This document shows, piece by piece, positions 5,736-13,753 of a stretch of DNA of 14,488 bases. This DNA is from Clostridiales bacterium UBA1763 (lineage in GTDB: Bacteria; Bacillota; Clostridia; Oscillospirales; Oscillospiraceae): the NCBI GenBank assembly GCA_002314685.1, contig DCHB01000012.1:1-14488 (forward strand). The letters are read 5' to 3'. The notes below the pieces were generated by a model. It was not told the origin of the DNA. It did no database searches and saw only the letters and a list, made by a program, of their open reading frames with translations. The position numbers and the translations under genes are program-made. Position 1 is the stretch's first letter. Each line of letters starts with the position of its first letter.

Positions 5736-6931
5736 TACTTTTTACCTCCCTGAATTTCTTTTATCTCGAGGCTTTCGACGAATGCCTGAATTCTCGTGCG
5801 AAGTTGACCTGCGCCGACGAGGGTGTATTCCTTCTCAATGCCGAGGGTGGGAATGCCCGTATCCTGAGCAAAGATGTGAGTGCCGATAACGCGCTCATAG
5901 CTCCAGAATTCGCAGAACTTCATCTGCTCGAACAAAACGCCGTCAGCCTTGTATTCGCGGTAAAGCTCCTGCAGATAGTCAAGGCGTGCCTGACCGTTCT
6001 CCTTTTCCATGAAGCGGGGGCATTTGCTCGTTGTGAGATAGTGGCGGGCTATCGCCTGCAGGGCGGTCTCGCCGTCCTTAATTACTATCTGCTCTCTGCT
6101 CGGCAGTGAGCCGTAGCAGAAGCGGTCGGCAACAACAAGTGCGCCGCAATCCTCAACGAGCTTAATAAACTCGGGGTCGTCAATCTCCGAGCCCGTGAGC
6201 ACTATTCTCACGCGGAAATTGGGCTTGCTGTCTGCCTTGCGCTTTTTGAGCTCTGCAAGAGTCTCCTTGAGATAGGGCAGGATAAGCTCGTGCGGGCATA
6301 CCTGCGATACAAGCTGAATGACGTGGAATTCATAGCCCGTAATCGGGGGATTATCGAGCTTGCGCAGGTCGCCTATTTCTGTGATAACGGCGCTCAGCTC
6401 GTTGTGAAGCTCAATAGCCTTTTTGAGTGCCTGCTCGGAGGTGTCAACACCGTAAACCTCCTCAAGCTTATCGAGCACATAGAGCTTGAGCTGCTCTGCG
6501 TAGTAGCTGAGTGCAAGCTCATCCGTTACAAACGGTACATCCATCATGGACATGAAAAACTGCGGATTTTCCTTTTTAACAAGGTTTAACAGATGAAAAT
6601 GCTCGTGACCTCTGTGCATCATCTGACAGGTCTCAGCCGAAAACAGTGCCGACAGATAATCGTAGCCGCCCTCAATGCCGCGCTCAAGTATGCTTCGGGT
6701 GAAGGAGCATATCTTGCTCGACATATAGTAGGTGCCTACATCAATCGCGCCCGTGTTGGGTGCTCTGAGTCTCGTTGAGAAGCAGCCGGGGAGATTGAGC
6801 AAAACCTCGGGCAGGAAGTAGCAGTTATAGCCGAGCGCCTTTTTGCCGTCGGCGCAGGCTTTTTTAACAAGCTCGTTGTTCGCTTCCTGCAGGAGATTTT
6901 CAAAATAGATAAGATGCTTTAAGTCTTTCAT
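5735..6931 (-). CDS. 2-hydroxyacyl-CoA dehydratase/benzoyl-CoA reductase family protein, smaller subunit
   Basis: A 398-aa protein of the HgdB/BcrC type and of the usual length. The N-terminus has GYNCYFLPEVLLN (34-46), the family's GYxCxxxPxEL block. The cluster ligands should be Cys75 (SSKICSFTRS), Cys102 (SAETCQMMHRG) and Cys340 (MKFCEFWSYE). The C-terminus has the family hallmark GIPTLGIEKEYT (359-370) followed by GQLRTRIQAFVES (375-387). It is the first gene of its operon: AGGAGG lies 5 nt before the ATG, and a sigma-A promoter overlapped by two operators lies just upstream. It overlaps the 513-aa partner by one base, and the two probably form a heterodimer in the cytoplasm. The known enzymes need an ATP-driven activator with a Walker-like ASKHA fold; none is encoded in this window, so it must be supplied from elsewhere or the system works differently. 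Confidence 0.92.
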   Translation of the reverse strand: MKDLKHLIYFENLLQEANNELVKKACADGKKALGYNCYFLPEVLLNLPGCFSTRLRAPNTGAIDVGTYYMSSKICSFTRSILERGIEGGYDYLSALFSAETCQMMHRGHEHFHLLNLVKKENPQFFMSMMDVPFVTDELALSYYAEQLKLYVLDKLEEVYGVDTSEQALKKAIELHNELSAVITEIGDLRKLDNPPITGYEFHVIQLVSQVCPHELILPYLKETLAELKKRKADSKPNFRVRIVLTGSEIDDPEFIKLVEDCGALVVADRFCYGSLPSREQIVIKDGETALQAIARHYLTTSKCPRFMEKENGQARLDYLQELYREYKADGVLFEQMKFCEFWSYERVIGTHIFAQDTGIPTLGIEKEYTLVGAGQLRTRIQAFVESLEIKEIQGGKK

Positions 6932-6949
6932 TTTTGCCTCCTTCTTTTC

Positions 6950-6978
6950 TGGTCTAACCAGTGTCTCTGGTTAGACCA
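6950..6978. promoter_or_regulatory. Twin FadR/GntR-type operators
   Basis: TGGTCTAACCA (6950-6960) and TGGTTAGACCA (6968-6978) both fit the TGGT-N3-ACCA pattern known for FadR-subfamily regulators. They also form one larger inverted repeat of 12-bp arms (6950-6961 with 6967-6978) with a 5-nt gap. The second site overlaps the -10 box of the minus-strand dehydratase promoter and the first lies just past its transcription start, so binding should block that operon. The likely binder is the regulator encoded at 3317-4015. Confidence 0.8.
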
Positions 6979-7003
6979 TAGCATAAGGCAGAATAATTGT
7001 CAA
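6975..7003 (-). promoter_or_regulatory. Sigma-A promoter of the dehydratase operon
   Basis: On the minus strand TTGACA (6998-7003) and TATGGT (6975-6980) are exactly 17 bp apart, with TGC directly before the -10 box (extended -10). The -10 shares bases with the operator at 6968-6978. Transcription would start near 6968. Confidence 0.85.
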
Positions 7004-7021
7004 GATAATCGCTTTATTTTG

Positions 7022-7050
7022 TTGACCGAAAAGTGACTGCGTTTTATAAT
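7022..7050 (+). promoter_or_regulatory. Sigma-A promoter of the deacylase gene
   Basis: TTGACC (7022-7027) and a perfect TATAAT (7045-7050) are spaced 17 bp apart. The start site would be near 7057, giving a leader of about 38 nt with AAAGGA 8 nt before the ATG. It is back to back with the dehydratase promoter, with 18 bp between the two -35 boxes. Confidence 0.85.
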
Positions 7051-7094
7051 CAAGGCATAGATACATCGGAAAAACACACGAAAGGACAATAAAA

Positions 7095-8693
7095 ATGAAA
7101 AAGCTGATCAAAAACTGCAAAATATACGACGGCACGGGCGCGGATGCCTACGTGGGCGACATTCTCCTTGACAACGACAGAATTGAGGCAGTCGGCGAGG
7201 CGCTTGACTGTGCCGACGCCGAGGTTATAGACCTCAACGGACTGTCGGTAGCCCCGGGCTTTATCGACTGCCATTCGCACAACGACTGGTTTGCGATAAA
7301 GTCCGACAGCCTGCCGTATTTCGCGCCCTTCATCCGTCAGGGCATTACGACCTTTATAACGGGTAACTGCGGACTTTCGGCATCGGGCTTTGAAAAGGAC
7401 ACGCCGCATCTTGACAAGGTCGGCGGCGGACTTTTCGGGTACAGAGGTCAGATACGCGGGGTTTATCCCACAGTCGGCGAGCTTTTGGATGCCGTTGACG
7501 GTGCCTGCCCCTGCAACATTGCCGCCCTTGTCGGTCACTGCTCGGCGAGAGCGTCCGTATCGGGCAACGCAAACCGAAAGCTGACCGAAGAGGAAAGCGA
7601 AAAAATGCTCGGCATTTTAGAGGAAAACCTCAAAAGCGGCGCGGCGGGCGTTTCCCTCGGACTTATGTACGAGCCGGGGCTTTATGCCGACCTTGATGAG
7701 CTTAAAAAGGTCGCAGAGCTTTGCGTGAAATACGACAAAATCCTCACCGTCCACCCGAGGGCAAACTCAGCCGTATCCATGGCATATCCCGAGCTTCTCG
7801 GACGCTCGCACATATTGCGCGGCGTTGATGAGCTTGTGGAAATTTCAAAGGGCACCGACCTCAAGCTGCAGTACTCCCACGCAATATTCGTAGGCAGACG
7901 CTCGTTGAAGGATAAGCCCGAATTTTTGCAGATAATCAACAAGCTTCGTGCCGACGGCGTGCGCGCACAGTTTGATATTTATAACGAGCTCAAGGGCGTT
8001 TCGGTCATCACTGTTGTACTGCCGACATGGTATCAGGGCATGAGCGAGGCTGAGAGAAATAAGCCCCTTAACAAGCTCAAGCTTCGCGTGCTTATCAGTG
8101 CAACGTCTCTGCTTCTCGGCTTCGGCTGGGACGATATCGAGGTCGCCTACATCGGCGAGGGCTATGAAAAATACGAGGGCAAAACTGTCGCACAGCTTGC
8201 AAAGGAATACGGCAAGAGCAATCTTGATATGTACCTTCAGCTTTGCAAAGAATCCGATTTTCAGGGCAGAGTCAATATGGGACCCTACACGACGCAGGAG
8301 ATTATCCACGACTTTGAAAAGAACGAAAACTGCCTTTACATGACCGATGCGTGGGTTGAGGAGCACGGCGTGCAAAATCCCGCAATCTACGACTGCTTCC
8401 CGAAGTTCTTGCAGGACTCACTCAAGGGCAGAGGCGACACTCTTTCCGCGACTGTGCGCCGCATGACGGGCGCAACCGCAGACCGCTACATGATAAAGGA
8501 GCGCGGCTATATAAAGCAGGGCTATTTTGCAGACCTCACAGTGTTCAATGAGGACACAGTTGCAAGCACAGAGCCCGACAAGACCTGCTCATTCGGCATC
8601 GAAAAGGTGTTTATAAACGGCGTGAGCGTGCTCAATAACAACGAGCTTGATGACGAGGCACTCGAGACCTCCGGCAAGGCAATAAGAATATGA
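7095..8693 (+). CDS. N-acyl-D-amino-acid deacylase-type amidohydrolase
   Basis: A 532-aa metal-dependent amidohydrolase, within the 480-540-aa range of the D-aminoacylase family, which hydrolyses N-acyl-D-amino acids to a fatty or acetic acid and a D-amino acid. The first metal site is PGFIDCHSHND (54-64; His60, His62). The family cysteine sits in TGNCGLS (89-95; Cys92). GLMYEPGLYAD (189-199) matches the D-aminoacylase block. Further ligands are His220 (TVHPRANS) and His262 (QYSHAI), and the catalytic Asp is probably Asp418 (MTDAW). The end, RRMTGATADRYMIKERGYIKQGYFADLTVF, is the usual closing beta-sandwich part. There is no signal peptide, so it acts in the cytoplasm. It is transcribed divergently from the dehydratase operon and shares its control region. 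Dihydroorotase- or prolidase-like activity on other amides cannot be excluded. Confidence 0.9.
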   Translation: MKKLIKNCKIYDGTGADAYVGDILLDNDRIEAVGEALDCADAEVIDLNGLSVAPGFIDCHSHNDWFAIKSDSLPYFAPFIRQGITTFITGNCGLSASGFEKDTPHLDKVGGGLFGYRGQIRGVYPTVGELLDAVDGACPCNIAALVGHCSARASVSGNANRKLTEEESEKMLGILEENLKSGAAGVSLGLMYEPGLYADLDELKKVAELCVKYDKILTVHPRANSAVSMAYPELLGRSHILRGVDELVEISKGTDLKLQYSHAIFVGRRSLKDKPEFLQIINKLRADGVRAQFDIYNELKGVSVITVVLPTWYQGMSEAERNKPLNKLKLRVLISATSLLLGFGWDDIEVAYIGEGYEKYEGKTVAQLAKEYGKSNLDMYLQLCKESDFQGRVNMGPYTTQEIIHDFEKNENCLYMTDAWVEEHGVQNPAIYDCFPKFLQDSLKGRGDTLSATVRRMTGATADRYMIKERGYIKQGYFADLTVFNEDTVASTEPDKTCSFGIEKVFINGVSVLNNNELDDEALETSGKAIRI

Positions 8694-8731
8694 AAAATGA
8701 CCTCATCGCTTTTGCGATGAGGTCATTTTTT
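8693..8731. terminator. 17-bp bidirectional terminator
   Basis: A perfect 17-bp stem (8693-8709 with 8714-8730) closes a TTTT loop and ends in six T on the plus strand and five T on the minus strand. It starts at the last base of the deacylase gene and also closes the convergent trk operon, whose last small gene ends inside it. Confidence 0.9.
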
Positions 8732-8837
8732 CCTTATGCGTGCGCTTTTTCCTGCTGTCGGGGCAGAGAACTCTCATTACGAAAAAGCCCGCACCAAAAA
8801 GCCACAGCACAGAAAATATGAGGATTAGGTTTTCCAT
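8703..8837 (-). CDS. 44-aa single-helix membrane protein after trkH
   Basis: A short gene 12 nt downstream of trkH with a very strong ribosome site (AAGGAGG, overlapping the trkH stop codon, 7 nt before the ATG). The product starts MENLILIFSVLWLFGAGFFV: one hydrophobic helix at about residues 4-24, followed by a basic tail (RKKRTHKEK), which suggests the tail is in the cytoplasm. The stop TGA lies inside the terminator hairpin (8703-8705). Size and layout recall KdpF and similar tiny subunits attached to potassium transporters, but no sequence kinship is claimed. The terminal residues TSSQKR are encoded by the hairpin itself. It is probably a TrkH partner or stabiliser; this is inference from position only. 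Confidence 0.7.
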   Translation of the reverse strand: MENLILIFSVLWLFGAGFFVMRVLCPDSRKKRTHKEKMTSSQKR

Positions 8838-8849
8838 AACAAGACCTCC

Positions 8850-10283
8850 TTATTTTGCTCTGCGCAGAGCAAAGGTGAGCAAAAGCGGATACATTTCGAG
8901 CCTGCCCATGAGCATAGCGGCCGAAAGCACGAGCTTTGAAAAAGCCGAGTAGTCGGCAAAGCTTGAGGCGGGTCCGACAAGCCCGAAGCCGGGACCGATG
9001 TTGTTGACGCAGGACACCGCCGCTGAGAGATTTGTCTCCATTCCGAAGGGCTCGAAGCTTATGAGTATAAACACAGCGCAGATGACGGCGATATACAGTG
9101 CAAAGTATGCGGTAACGCCGTTTGCCGCCTCTGCGTCGAGATACCTGCCGTTGAGACGAATTGCGCTGACGTTTCTCGGGCGCAGAGCACGGCGAAGCTC
9201 GTTTCTTATGTGACTGAACAGCACCGTTATGCGGCTGATTTTCAGTCCGCCCGCCGTCGAGCCCATACAGCCGCCGCAGAACATTAGGACGAACAGCACA
9301 GCCTTGCTGAGCTGAGGCCATGCGTTAAAATCCGCTGTTGCAAAGCCCGTTGTGGTAAGCAGACTCGACACCTGAAACGCCGCAAGACGCAGGCAGTCGG
9401 ACAGATTTCCGTAAATTGAGGATATGTTTACAGTGACAATCGCCGTGCAGATTACGGCAAGCGAGAGATAAACCCACAGCTCGTTTTGCTTTGCAATGCC
9501 CCGCCATTTGCCGAGGAGGGCAAGATAATACACGTTGAAGCTGACACCGAAAAGGAGCATGAATACGGTGATTATCCATTGCAGATAATTGCTGTACGAG
9601 GCAATGCTGTCGGACTTGATTCCGAAGCCGCCCGTACCAGCCGTGCCGAGAGCGTGAACAATGCTGTCAAAGACGGGCATACCGCCGCAAAGCAGAAACA
9701 CGGCTTCAAGCACAGTCAGCGCAATATAAATGCGGTAGAGGATTTTGGCGGTGCTTCCCGTTTTCGGCATGAGCTTGTCAACGCTGTGCCCGGGCATCTC
9801 GGCACGCAGAATGTTAACCGAACGGTCGGGCGTCTTGTCGGCAATCGCGGTGATGAAAACGAGCACGCCCATGCCGCCTATCCAGTGCGTGAAGCTTCTC
9901 CAGAAGAGCATACCTCGGCTTAGTGACTCAACATCGGTGAGTATGGATGCACCCGTGGTTGTAAAGCCCGAAACCGTCTCGAAAAATGCGTCAATATACG
10001 AGGGAATTTCGCCGCTGAGCGCAAAGGGCAGTGCGCCGATAAGTGATATGCCTATCCATGAAAAGCTCACAATCGCAAAGCCCTCGCGGGCGTACAGCGT
10101 GCCGCTTTTTTCCGTACCGAGCTTTGCGAGCAGAAAGCCAACGGATGCGGCATCGGCAATCGCAATAATAAAGGGCAGAGGGTCCTCGCCGTATATAAGG
10201 GCGACGGAAAGGGGCAGAAGCATAAGCAGTGCCTCGAGCAGTAAAACCCTGCCGAGCGTATGTAAAACAATTTTGTAATTCAT
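8850..10283 (-). CDS. trkH: Trk-type potassium uptake protein TrkH, channel subunit
   Basis: A 477-aa polytopic membrane protein of the TrkH/KtrB superfamily, normal in length. The four selectivity-filter loops are visible: TTTGAS (108-113), GTGGFG (216-221), TTGFAT (311-316) and NIGPGFG (428-434). The conserved WIGGMGV (134-140) and GSTAGGLK (341-348) are also present. It carries potassium inward, gated by the TrkA subunit. The start at 10283 overlaps the trkA stop by 4 nt (ATGA), a sign of translational coupling; the ATG at 10307 would lie inside trkA and lengthen the N-terminus by eight residues. It is followed 12 nt later by a 44-aa membrane protein gene. TrkH rather than KtrB is favoured because the partner has two RCK domains. 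Confidence 0.95.
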   Translation of the reverse strand: MNYKIVLHTLGRVLLLEALLMLLPLSVALIYGEDPLPFIIAIADAASVGFLLAKLGTEKSGTLYAREGFAIVSFSWIGISLIGALPFALSGEIPSYIDAFFETVSGFTTTGASILTDVESLSRGMLFWRSFTHWIGGMGVLVFITAIADKTPDRSVNILRAEMPGHSVDKLMPKTGSTAKILYRIYIALTVLEAVFLLCGGMPVFDSIVHALGTAGTGGFGIKSDSIASYSNYLQWIITVFMLLFGVSFNVYYLALLGKWRGIAKQNELWVYLSLAVICTAIVTVNISSIYGNLSDCLRLAAFQVSSLLTTTGFATADFNAWPQLSKAVLFVLMFCGGCMGSTAGGLKISRITVLFSHIRNELRRALRPRNVSAIRLNGRYLDAEAANGVTAYFALYIAVICAVFILISFEPFGMETNLSAAVSCVNNIGPGFGLVGPASSFADYSAFSKLVLSAAMLMGRLEMYPLLLTFALRRAK

Positions 10284-11641
10284 AATAATATTTCCGAAAG
10301 GTCGCAAAGCTTAAGCCCCGAGGATATGACGATAACCTTGTCCTCGGGCATGATAATATCGTCGCCGCAGGGGATGATTTTCTCCGAGCCTCTAATTATG
10401 CCCGCGATGAGAATATCGGGGCGAAGCCGCAGATTTTTAATGCTTATTCCACAGCCTAAGAAGCTGTCGCACACGCGAAATTCAAGAGCCTCAAACTGCC
10501 CGTCGAGCAGAGAATAAAGCGTCTCGACCTGACTGCCCACGGAGTTTTCAAGTGCCCTCGCGTAGCTCGTTATGAGGTCGGCTGTGATGCTTTTCGGCGA
10601 TACAAGACAGTCAAGCCCGAGGCTTCTGCTTATCTCGCCGTAGCCACAGCGATTAACCTTTGCGATGACGTTTGAAACACCGCGGCTGAGTGCGTAAAAC
10701 GAAACGAGAATGTTCTCCTCATCCATGCCCGTGAGCGCTACAAAGGCGTCCGTGCGGTCAATGCCCTCCTCGCTTAAAAGCTCGTGCGAGGTGCCGTCAC
10801 CGCATATAACGCTTGCCGAGTCGGGCAGATATTCGCAAAGGGCATTGCACTTGTCTCTGTCCTTTTCGATAATCTTAACGGAGTTTCCGCTTTTAAGGAG
10901 CATTTCGGAGAGCCTTGCCGCAATGCGGCTTGCACCGAGCACCATAATGTATCTCGAGCGCTTGCCGAGGATGCCGAGCCCCTTGAGAAGCCTTTGCAAA
11001 TCCTCGGGTTGAGCGATAATGCCTATCTTGTCGCCCGCATGAAGCCTAAAGCTTCCGTTTGGAATAACGGGCTTTTTGTCGCGCAGTACGGCGCAGATTA
11101 AAAACGGAATGCGATTTTTCGCCCTAAGCTCGGATAAAAGCGCACCGTCGAGTGCACTGTCGGGCTTTACAATAAGCTCCGCCATCTCAAAGCTTCGGCG
11201 GGTAAAGGTCTCGCTTTTAACCGCGGCGGGATATTTAAGGAGATTGAAAATCGCCTGCGCGGTCAGAAGCTCGGGGTTTATCATAAGGTCGAGCTGAAGC
11301 TCGCTTTTTATAAACGCCGTGCCCGCGGCACTGCTTCCCGTGTCCCGTATCCTCGCCGCGGTGTGCCTTGCACCCATACGCTTAGCGAGCAGACATGAGA
11401 GCATATTAAGCTCATCCGAGCCCGTCGAGGCGATGAAAAGCTCCGTGTCCTTCATGCCAATATCGCGCAGAGTTTCAAAATCCGTGCCGCTTGCACAGAC
11501 ACCCATAACGTCAAACGAGTCCGTGACAGCCTCAACCGCCGCCTTGTCCGAGTCAACGGCGACGACCTCGTGTCCCTCCTCGCTCAGACTTTTGATGATT
11601 GCCGAGCCGACCTTTCCACAGCCGACTGTTACTGTTTTCAT
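10280..11641 (-). CDS. trkA: Trk potassium uptake regulatory subunit TrkA, two RCK domains
   Basis: A 453-aa cytoplasmic regulator made of two tandem RCK (RCK-N plus RCK-C) units, the usual TrkA length. The first nucleotide-binding site reads GCGKVG (7-12), a normal GxGxxG. The second reads GASRIA (236-241), which lacks the second and third glycines, so only the first unit may bind NAD(H) or adenosine nucleotides. RCK-C parts are at about 145-225 and 375-453. The start at 11641 follows AGGTG by 7 nt; an upstream ATG at 11665 has no such site. It is first in the trkA-trkH-44-aa operon and divergent from kdpDE, with a 168-bp shared control region. Confidence 0.95.
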   Translation of the reverse strand: MKTVTVGCGKVGSAIIKSLSEEGHEVVAVDSDKAAVEAVTDSFDVMGVCASGTDFETLRDIGMKDTELFIASTGSDELNMLSCLLAKRMGARHTAARIRDTGSSAAGTAFIKSELQLDLMINPELLTAQAIFNLLKYPAAVKSETFTRRSFEMAELIVKPDSALDGALLSELRAKNRIPFLICAVLRDKKPVIPNGSFRLHAGDKIGIIAQPEDLQRLLKGLGILGKRSRYIMVLGASRIAARLSEMLLKSGNSVKIIEKDRDKCNALCEYLPDSASVICGDGTSHELLSEEGIDRTDAFVALTGMDEENILVSFYALSRGVSNVIAKVNRCGYGEISRSLGLDCLVSPKSITADLITSYARALENSVGSQVETLYSLLDGQFEALEFRVCDSFLGCGISIKNLRLRPDILIAGIIRGSEKIIPCGDDIIMPEDKVIVISSGLKLCDLSEILL

Positions 11642-11702
11642 GTTAAGCACCTGCCTTATGCACACAATTTAACACCGAGAGCATATAAATGGGGTTAGAA
11701 TT

Positions 11703-11739
11703 GCAAGCACAGCATTAAAATTGCATTAAGATGCAGGAA
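11703..11739. promoter_or_regulatory. Phased GCATTAA repeats between trkA and kdpD
   Basis: GCATTAA occurs at 11712-11718 and again at 11723-11729, exactly 11 bp apart. Degenerate GCA-starting copies lie at 11703 and 11733. Direct repeats on one helical turn are typical of OmpR/PhoB-family response regulator sites, so this is a candidate KdpE site for trkA or for kdpDE itself. The repeats are seen; the binder is inferred. Confidence 0.4.
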
Positions 11740-11756
11740 AAATGTGGCAAAATAGC

Positions 11757-11785
11757 TTTATTCAAGTGAACGGAAGTGCTATACT
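11757..11785 (+). promoter_or_regulatory. Promoter of kdpDE
   Basis: An extended -10, TGC followed by TATACT (11780-11785), lies 17 bp downstream of a weak -35 TTTATT (11757-11762). A start near 11792 gives a very short leader with GAGG 8 nt before the ATG. The poor -35 fits a promoter helped by an activator. Confidence 0.6.
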
Positions 11786-11809
11786 GTCGTCGAAAATGAG
11801 GTAAACGCC

Positions 11810-13753
11810 ATGGATAAAAGTGAAAAAATTTTAATATGCCTTTCGGGTGCGCCTACCAATGCAAAGGTTGTGCGCACGGGTGCCGCGCTTGCCGACGCCT
11901 TCGGAGGCGGACTGTGTGCGCTGTATGTCGAGCCGCCCGATTTTGAGCGACAGCCCGATGAAAGCAAGGCGAGGCTGAACGATAATATCCGCCTTGCAGA
12001 GCGCCTCGGTGCCTCGGTGACGACGCTGTACGGCGAGGATGCGGCGACGCAGATTGCCGAGTATGCCCGTATATGCGGTGCGACAAAAATAGTCCTCGGC
12101 AAGAGCAACGGCAAAAAAGGGCTTTTCTCGCCGCCGACACTGATTGAACGCTTAAACGAGCTTGCACCCGACATTGACCTTTATATAATCCCCGACAAGG
12201 TGCGCGAGGGAGGCGGAAGGCCGCGCCGAGGCGATGAGCATTTTTCTCTGCCCGATGTGCTTATAATGCTCGGTATAATAGCCCTGTGCACGCTTATTGG
12301 CTTCGGATTTTCAAGGCTCAATTTCGATTCGACAAATGTAATAATAATATACATCCTCGGAGTGCTTGCAACGGCGATATTCACAAGCGGCAGGTCGTAC
12401 AGCCTTATTAGCTCGCTTTTGTCGGTGCTCGTGTTCAACTTCTTTTTTGCAAGCCCGTATTTTTCCCTGCTTGCCGACCCGAATCATCTTGCGACCTTTG
12501 TGATAATGTTTTTCGCCGCCTTTTTAATAAGCTCGCTGACGACTAAAATAAAGCGTCAGTCGGTTTTGACGGCGCAGAGAGCATATCGCACCGAGGTGCT
12601 TTTGGAAACAAGTCAAAAGCTTCAGAAGGCGGACGGCATTGAGCAGATGCTCTCCGTAACCGCCCGACAGTTAGGCAAGCTTTTTGAAAGGGATATTATG
12701 GTCTATCCCGTCGAAAACGGTTCCCTATCAGAGCCTCTGCTTTTCCCCCTTGCCGAAGGCTCGGACTTTTCCGAATATCTCACCGACAGTGAGCGCACGG
12801 TAGCCGAATGGGTGCTTGAGAACAACAGGCGTGCGGGAAGCACAACGCGAATAAGCCCCAAAGCAAACGGGCTTTATATGGCGGTACGCGGCACCGACAG
12901 CGTGCTTGCCGTCGTGTGCATAGCGATGAAAAACAACAGTCAGCCCGACAGCTTTGAAAAAACGCTCTCGGTCACGATACTTGACGAGTGCGGGCTGATA
13001 ATGGAAAACGCCGAGAATAAGGCGGCAAAGCACCGCGCCGAGGAGGAGGCACGCCGCGAGCAGCTGCAGGCAAACCTTTTAAGGTCAATATCCCACGATT
13101 TGCGCACTCCGCTGACGGGAATTTCGGGTAATGCCTCACTACTGAGCGAGGGCGGCGATGAGCTGACAAAGGAGCAGAAAAACGAGCTTTATTCCGCTAT
13201 TGCCTACGATGCACAATGGCTGACAGACCTCGTTGAAAATCTGCTGTCAATAACCCGTATAGGCTCGGGCGGAGGACTTAACATTCAGCCCGAGCTTGTC
13301 GCCGATGTAATAAGCGAGGCACTGCACCATGTTGACAGACAGGTGGATGAGCACAGTGTTACGAGCGAGACCTCGGACGAGCTTATAATGGCGTTTATGG
13401 ATGCAAGGCTTATAAAGCAGGTTATTATAAACATCGTGAACAATGCGATAAAATATACGCCCGCGGGCTCGCACATTAAGCTTACAAGCTACGCCGAGGG
13501 CAAATTTGCAAAAATAAAAATCGCCGATGACGGCGCGGGTATATCCGAGCAGGCAAGGGCGAAAATATTTGATATGTTTTACACGGAGGGCAATGCAAAC
13601 GGTGACGGCAGACGCGGACTCGGCTTAGGTCTGTATCTGTGCCGCAGTATTGCCGAGGCGCACGGCGGCAGTATTACGGTGAGTGAAAACTCACCTCACG
13701 GTGCCGCGTTTGAGCTGAGTATTCCGCTTGCGGAGGTGAGGGCTTATGAATAA
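11810..13753 (+). CDS. kdpD: KdpD-type sensor histidine kinase lacking the N-terminal KdpD domain
   Basis: A 647-aa sensor kinase; E. coli KdpD is about 890 aa. It opens directly with a UspA-like domain (about 5-128; KILICLSGAP at 6-15, IVLGKSNGKKG at 94-104). Four membrane helices of the KdpD-type DUF4118 region follow (about 148-245; LGVLATAIFTSGRSYSLISS). A GAF-like region comes next (about 265-400), then a charged coiled linker. The kinase core has His429 in SISHDLRTPLTG, the N box NNAIKYTP (544-551), DDGAGI (573-578) and GLGLGL (603-608). The first 220-odd residues of classical KdpD, with its Walker-type loop, are absent; the promoter and ribosome site sit directly before this ATG, so the short form is genuine rather than a broken gene. 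Its stop overlaps kdpE. The likely input is potassium or turgor. Confidence 0.93.
   Translation: MDKSEKILICLSGAPTNAKVVRTGAALADAFGGGLCALYVEPPDFERQPDESKARLNDNIRLAERLGASVTTLYGEDAATQIAEYARICGATKIVLGKSNGKKGLFSPPTLIERLNELAPDIDLYIIPDKVREGGGRPRRGDEHFSLPDVLIMLGIIALCTLIGFGFSRLNFDSTNVIIIYILGVLATAIFTSGRSYSLISSLLSVLVFNFFFASPYFSLLADPNHLATFVIMFFAAFLISSLTTKIKRQSVLTAQRAYRTEVLLETSQKLQKADGIEQMLSVTARQLGKLFERDIMVYPVENGSLSEPLLFPLAEGSDFSEYLTDSERTVAEWVLENNRRAGSTTRISPKANGLYMAVRGTDSVLAVVCIAMKNNSQPDSFEKTLSVTILDECGLIMENAENKAAKHRAEEEARREQLQANLLRSISHDLRTPLTGISGNASLLSEGGDELTKEQKNELYSAIAYDAQWLTDLVENLLSITRIGSGGGLNIQPELVADVISEALHHVDRQVDEHSVTSETSDELIMAFMDARLIKQVIINIVNNAIKYTPAGSHIKLTSYAEGKFAKIKIADDGAGISEQARAKIFDMFYTEGNANGDGRRGLGLGLYLCRSIAEAHGGSITVSENSPHGAAFELSIPLAEVRAYE

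Noticed and set aside
7050..7538. A 162-aa minus-strand frame
   Set aside because: It is antisense to the metal-site region of the deacylase gene and reads through the divergent promoter; no ribosome site.
8734..9321. A 195-aa minus-strand frame
   Set aside because: It is out of frame with trkH and overlaps its end. trkH has all four filter motifs in the other frame.
11642..11760. A sigma-A promoter for trkA
   Set aside because: Candidate -10 boxes such as TTATAT exist on the minus strand, but none has a -35 at 16-18 bp that I would trust, so no position is called.
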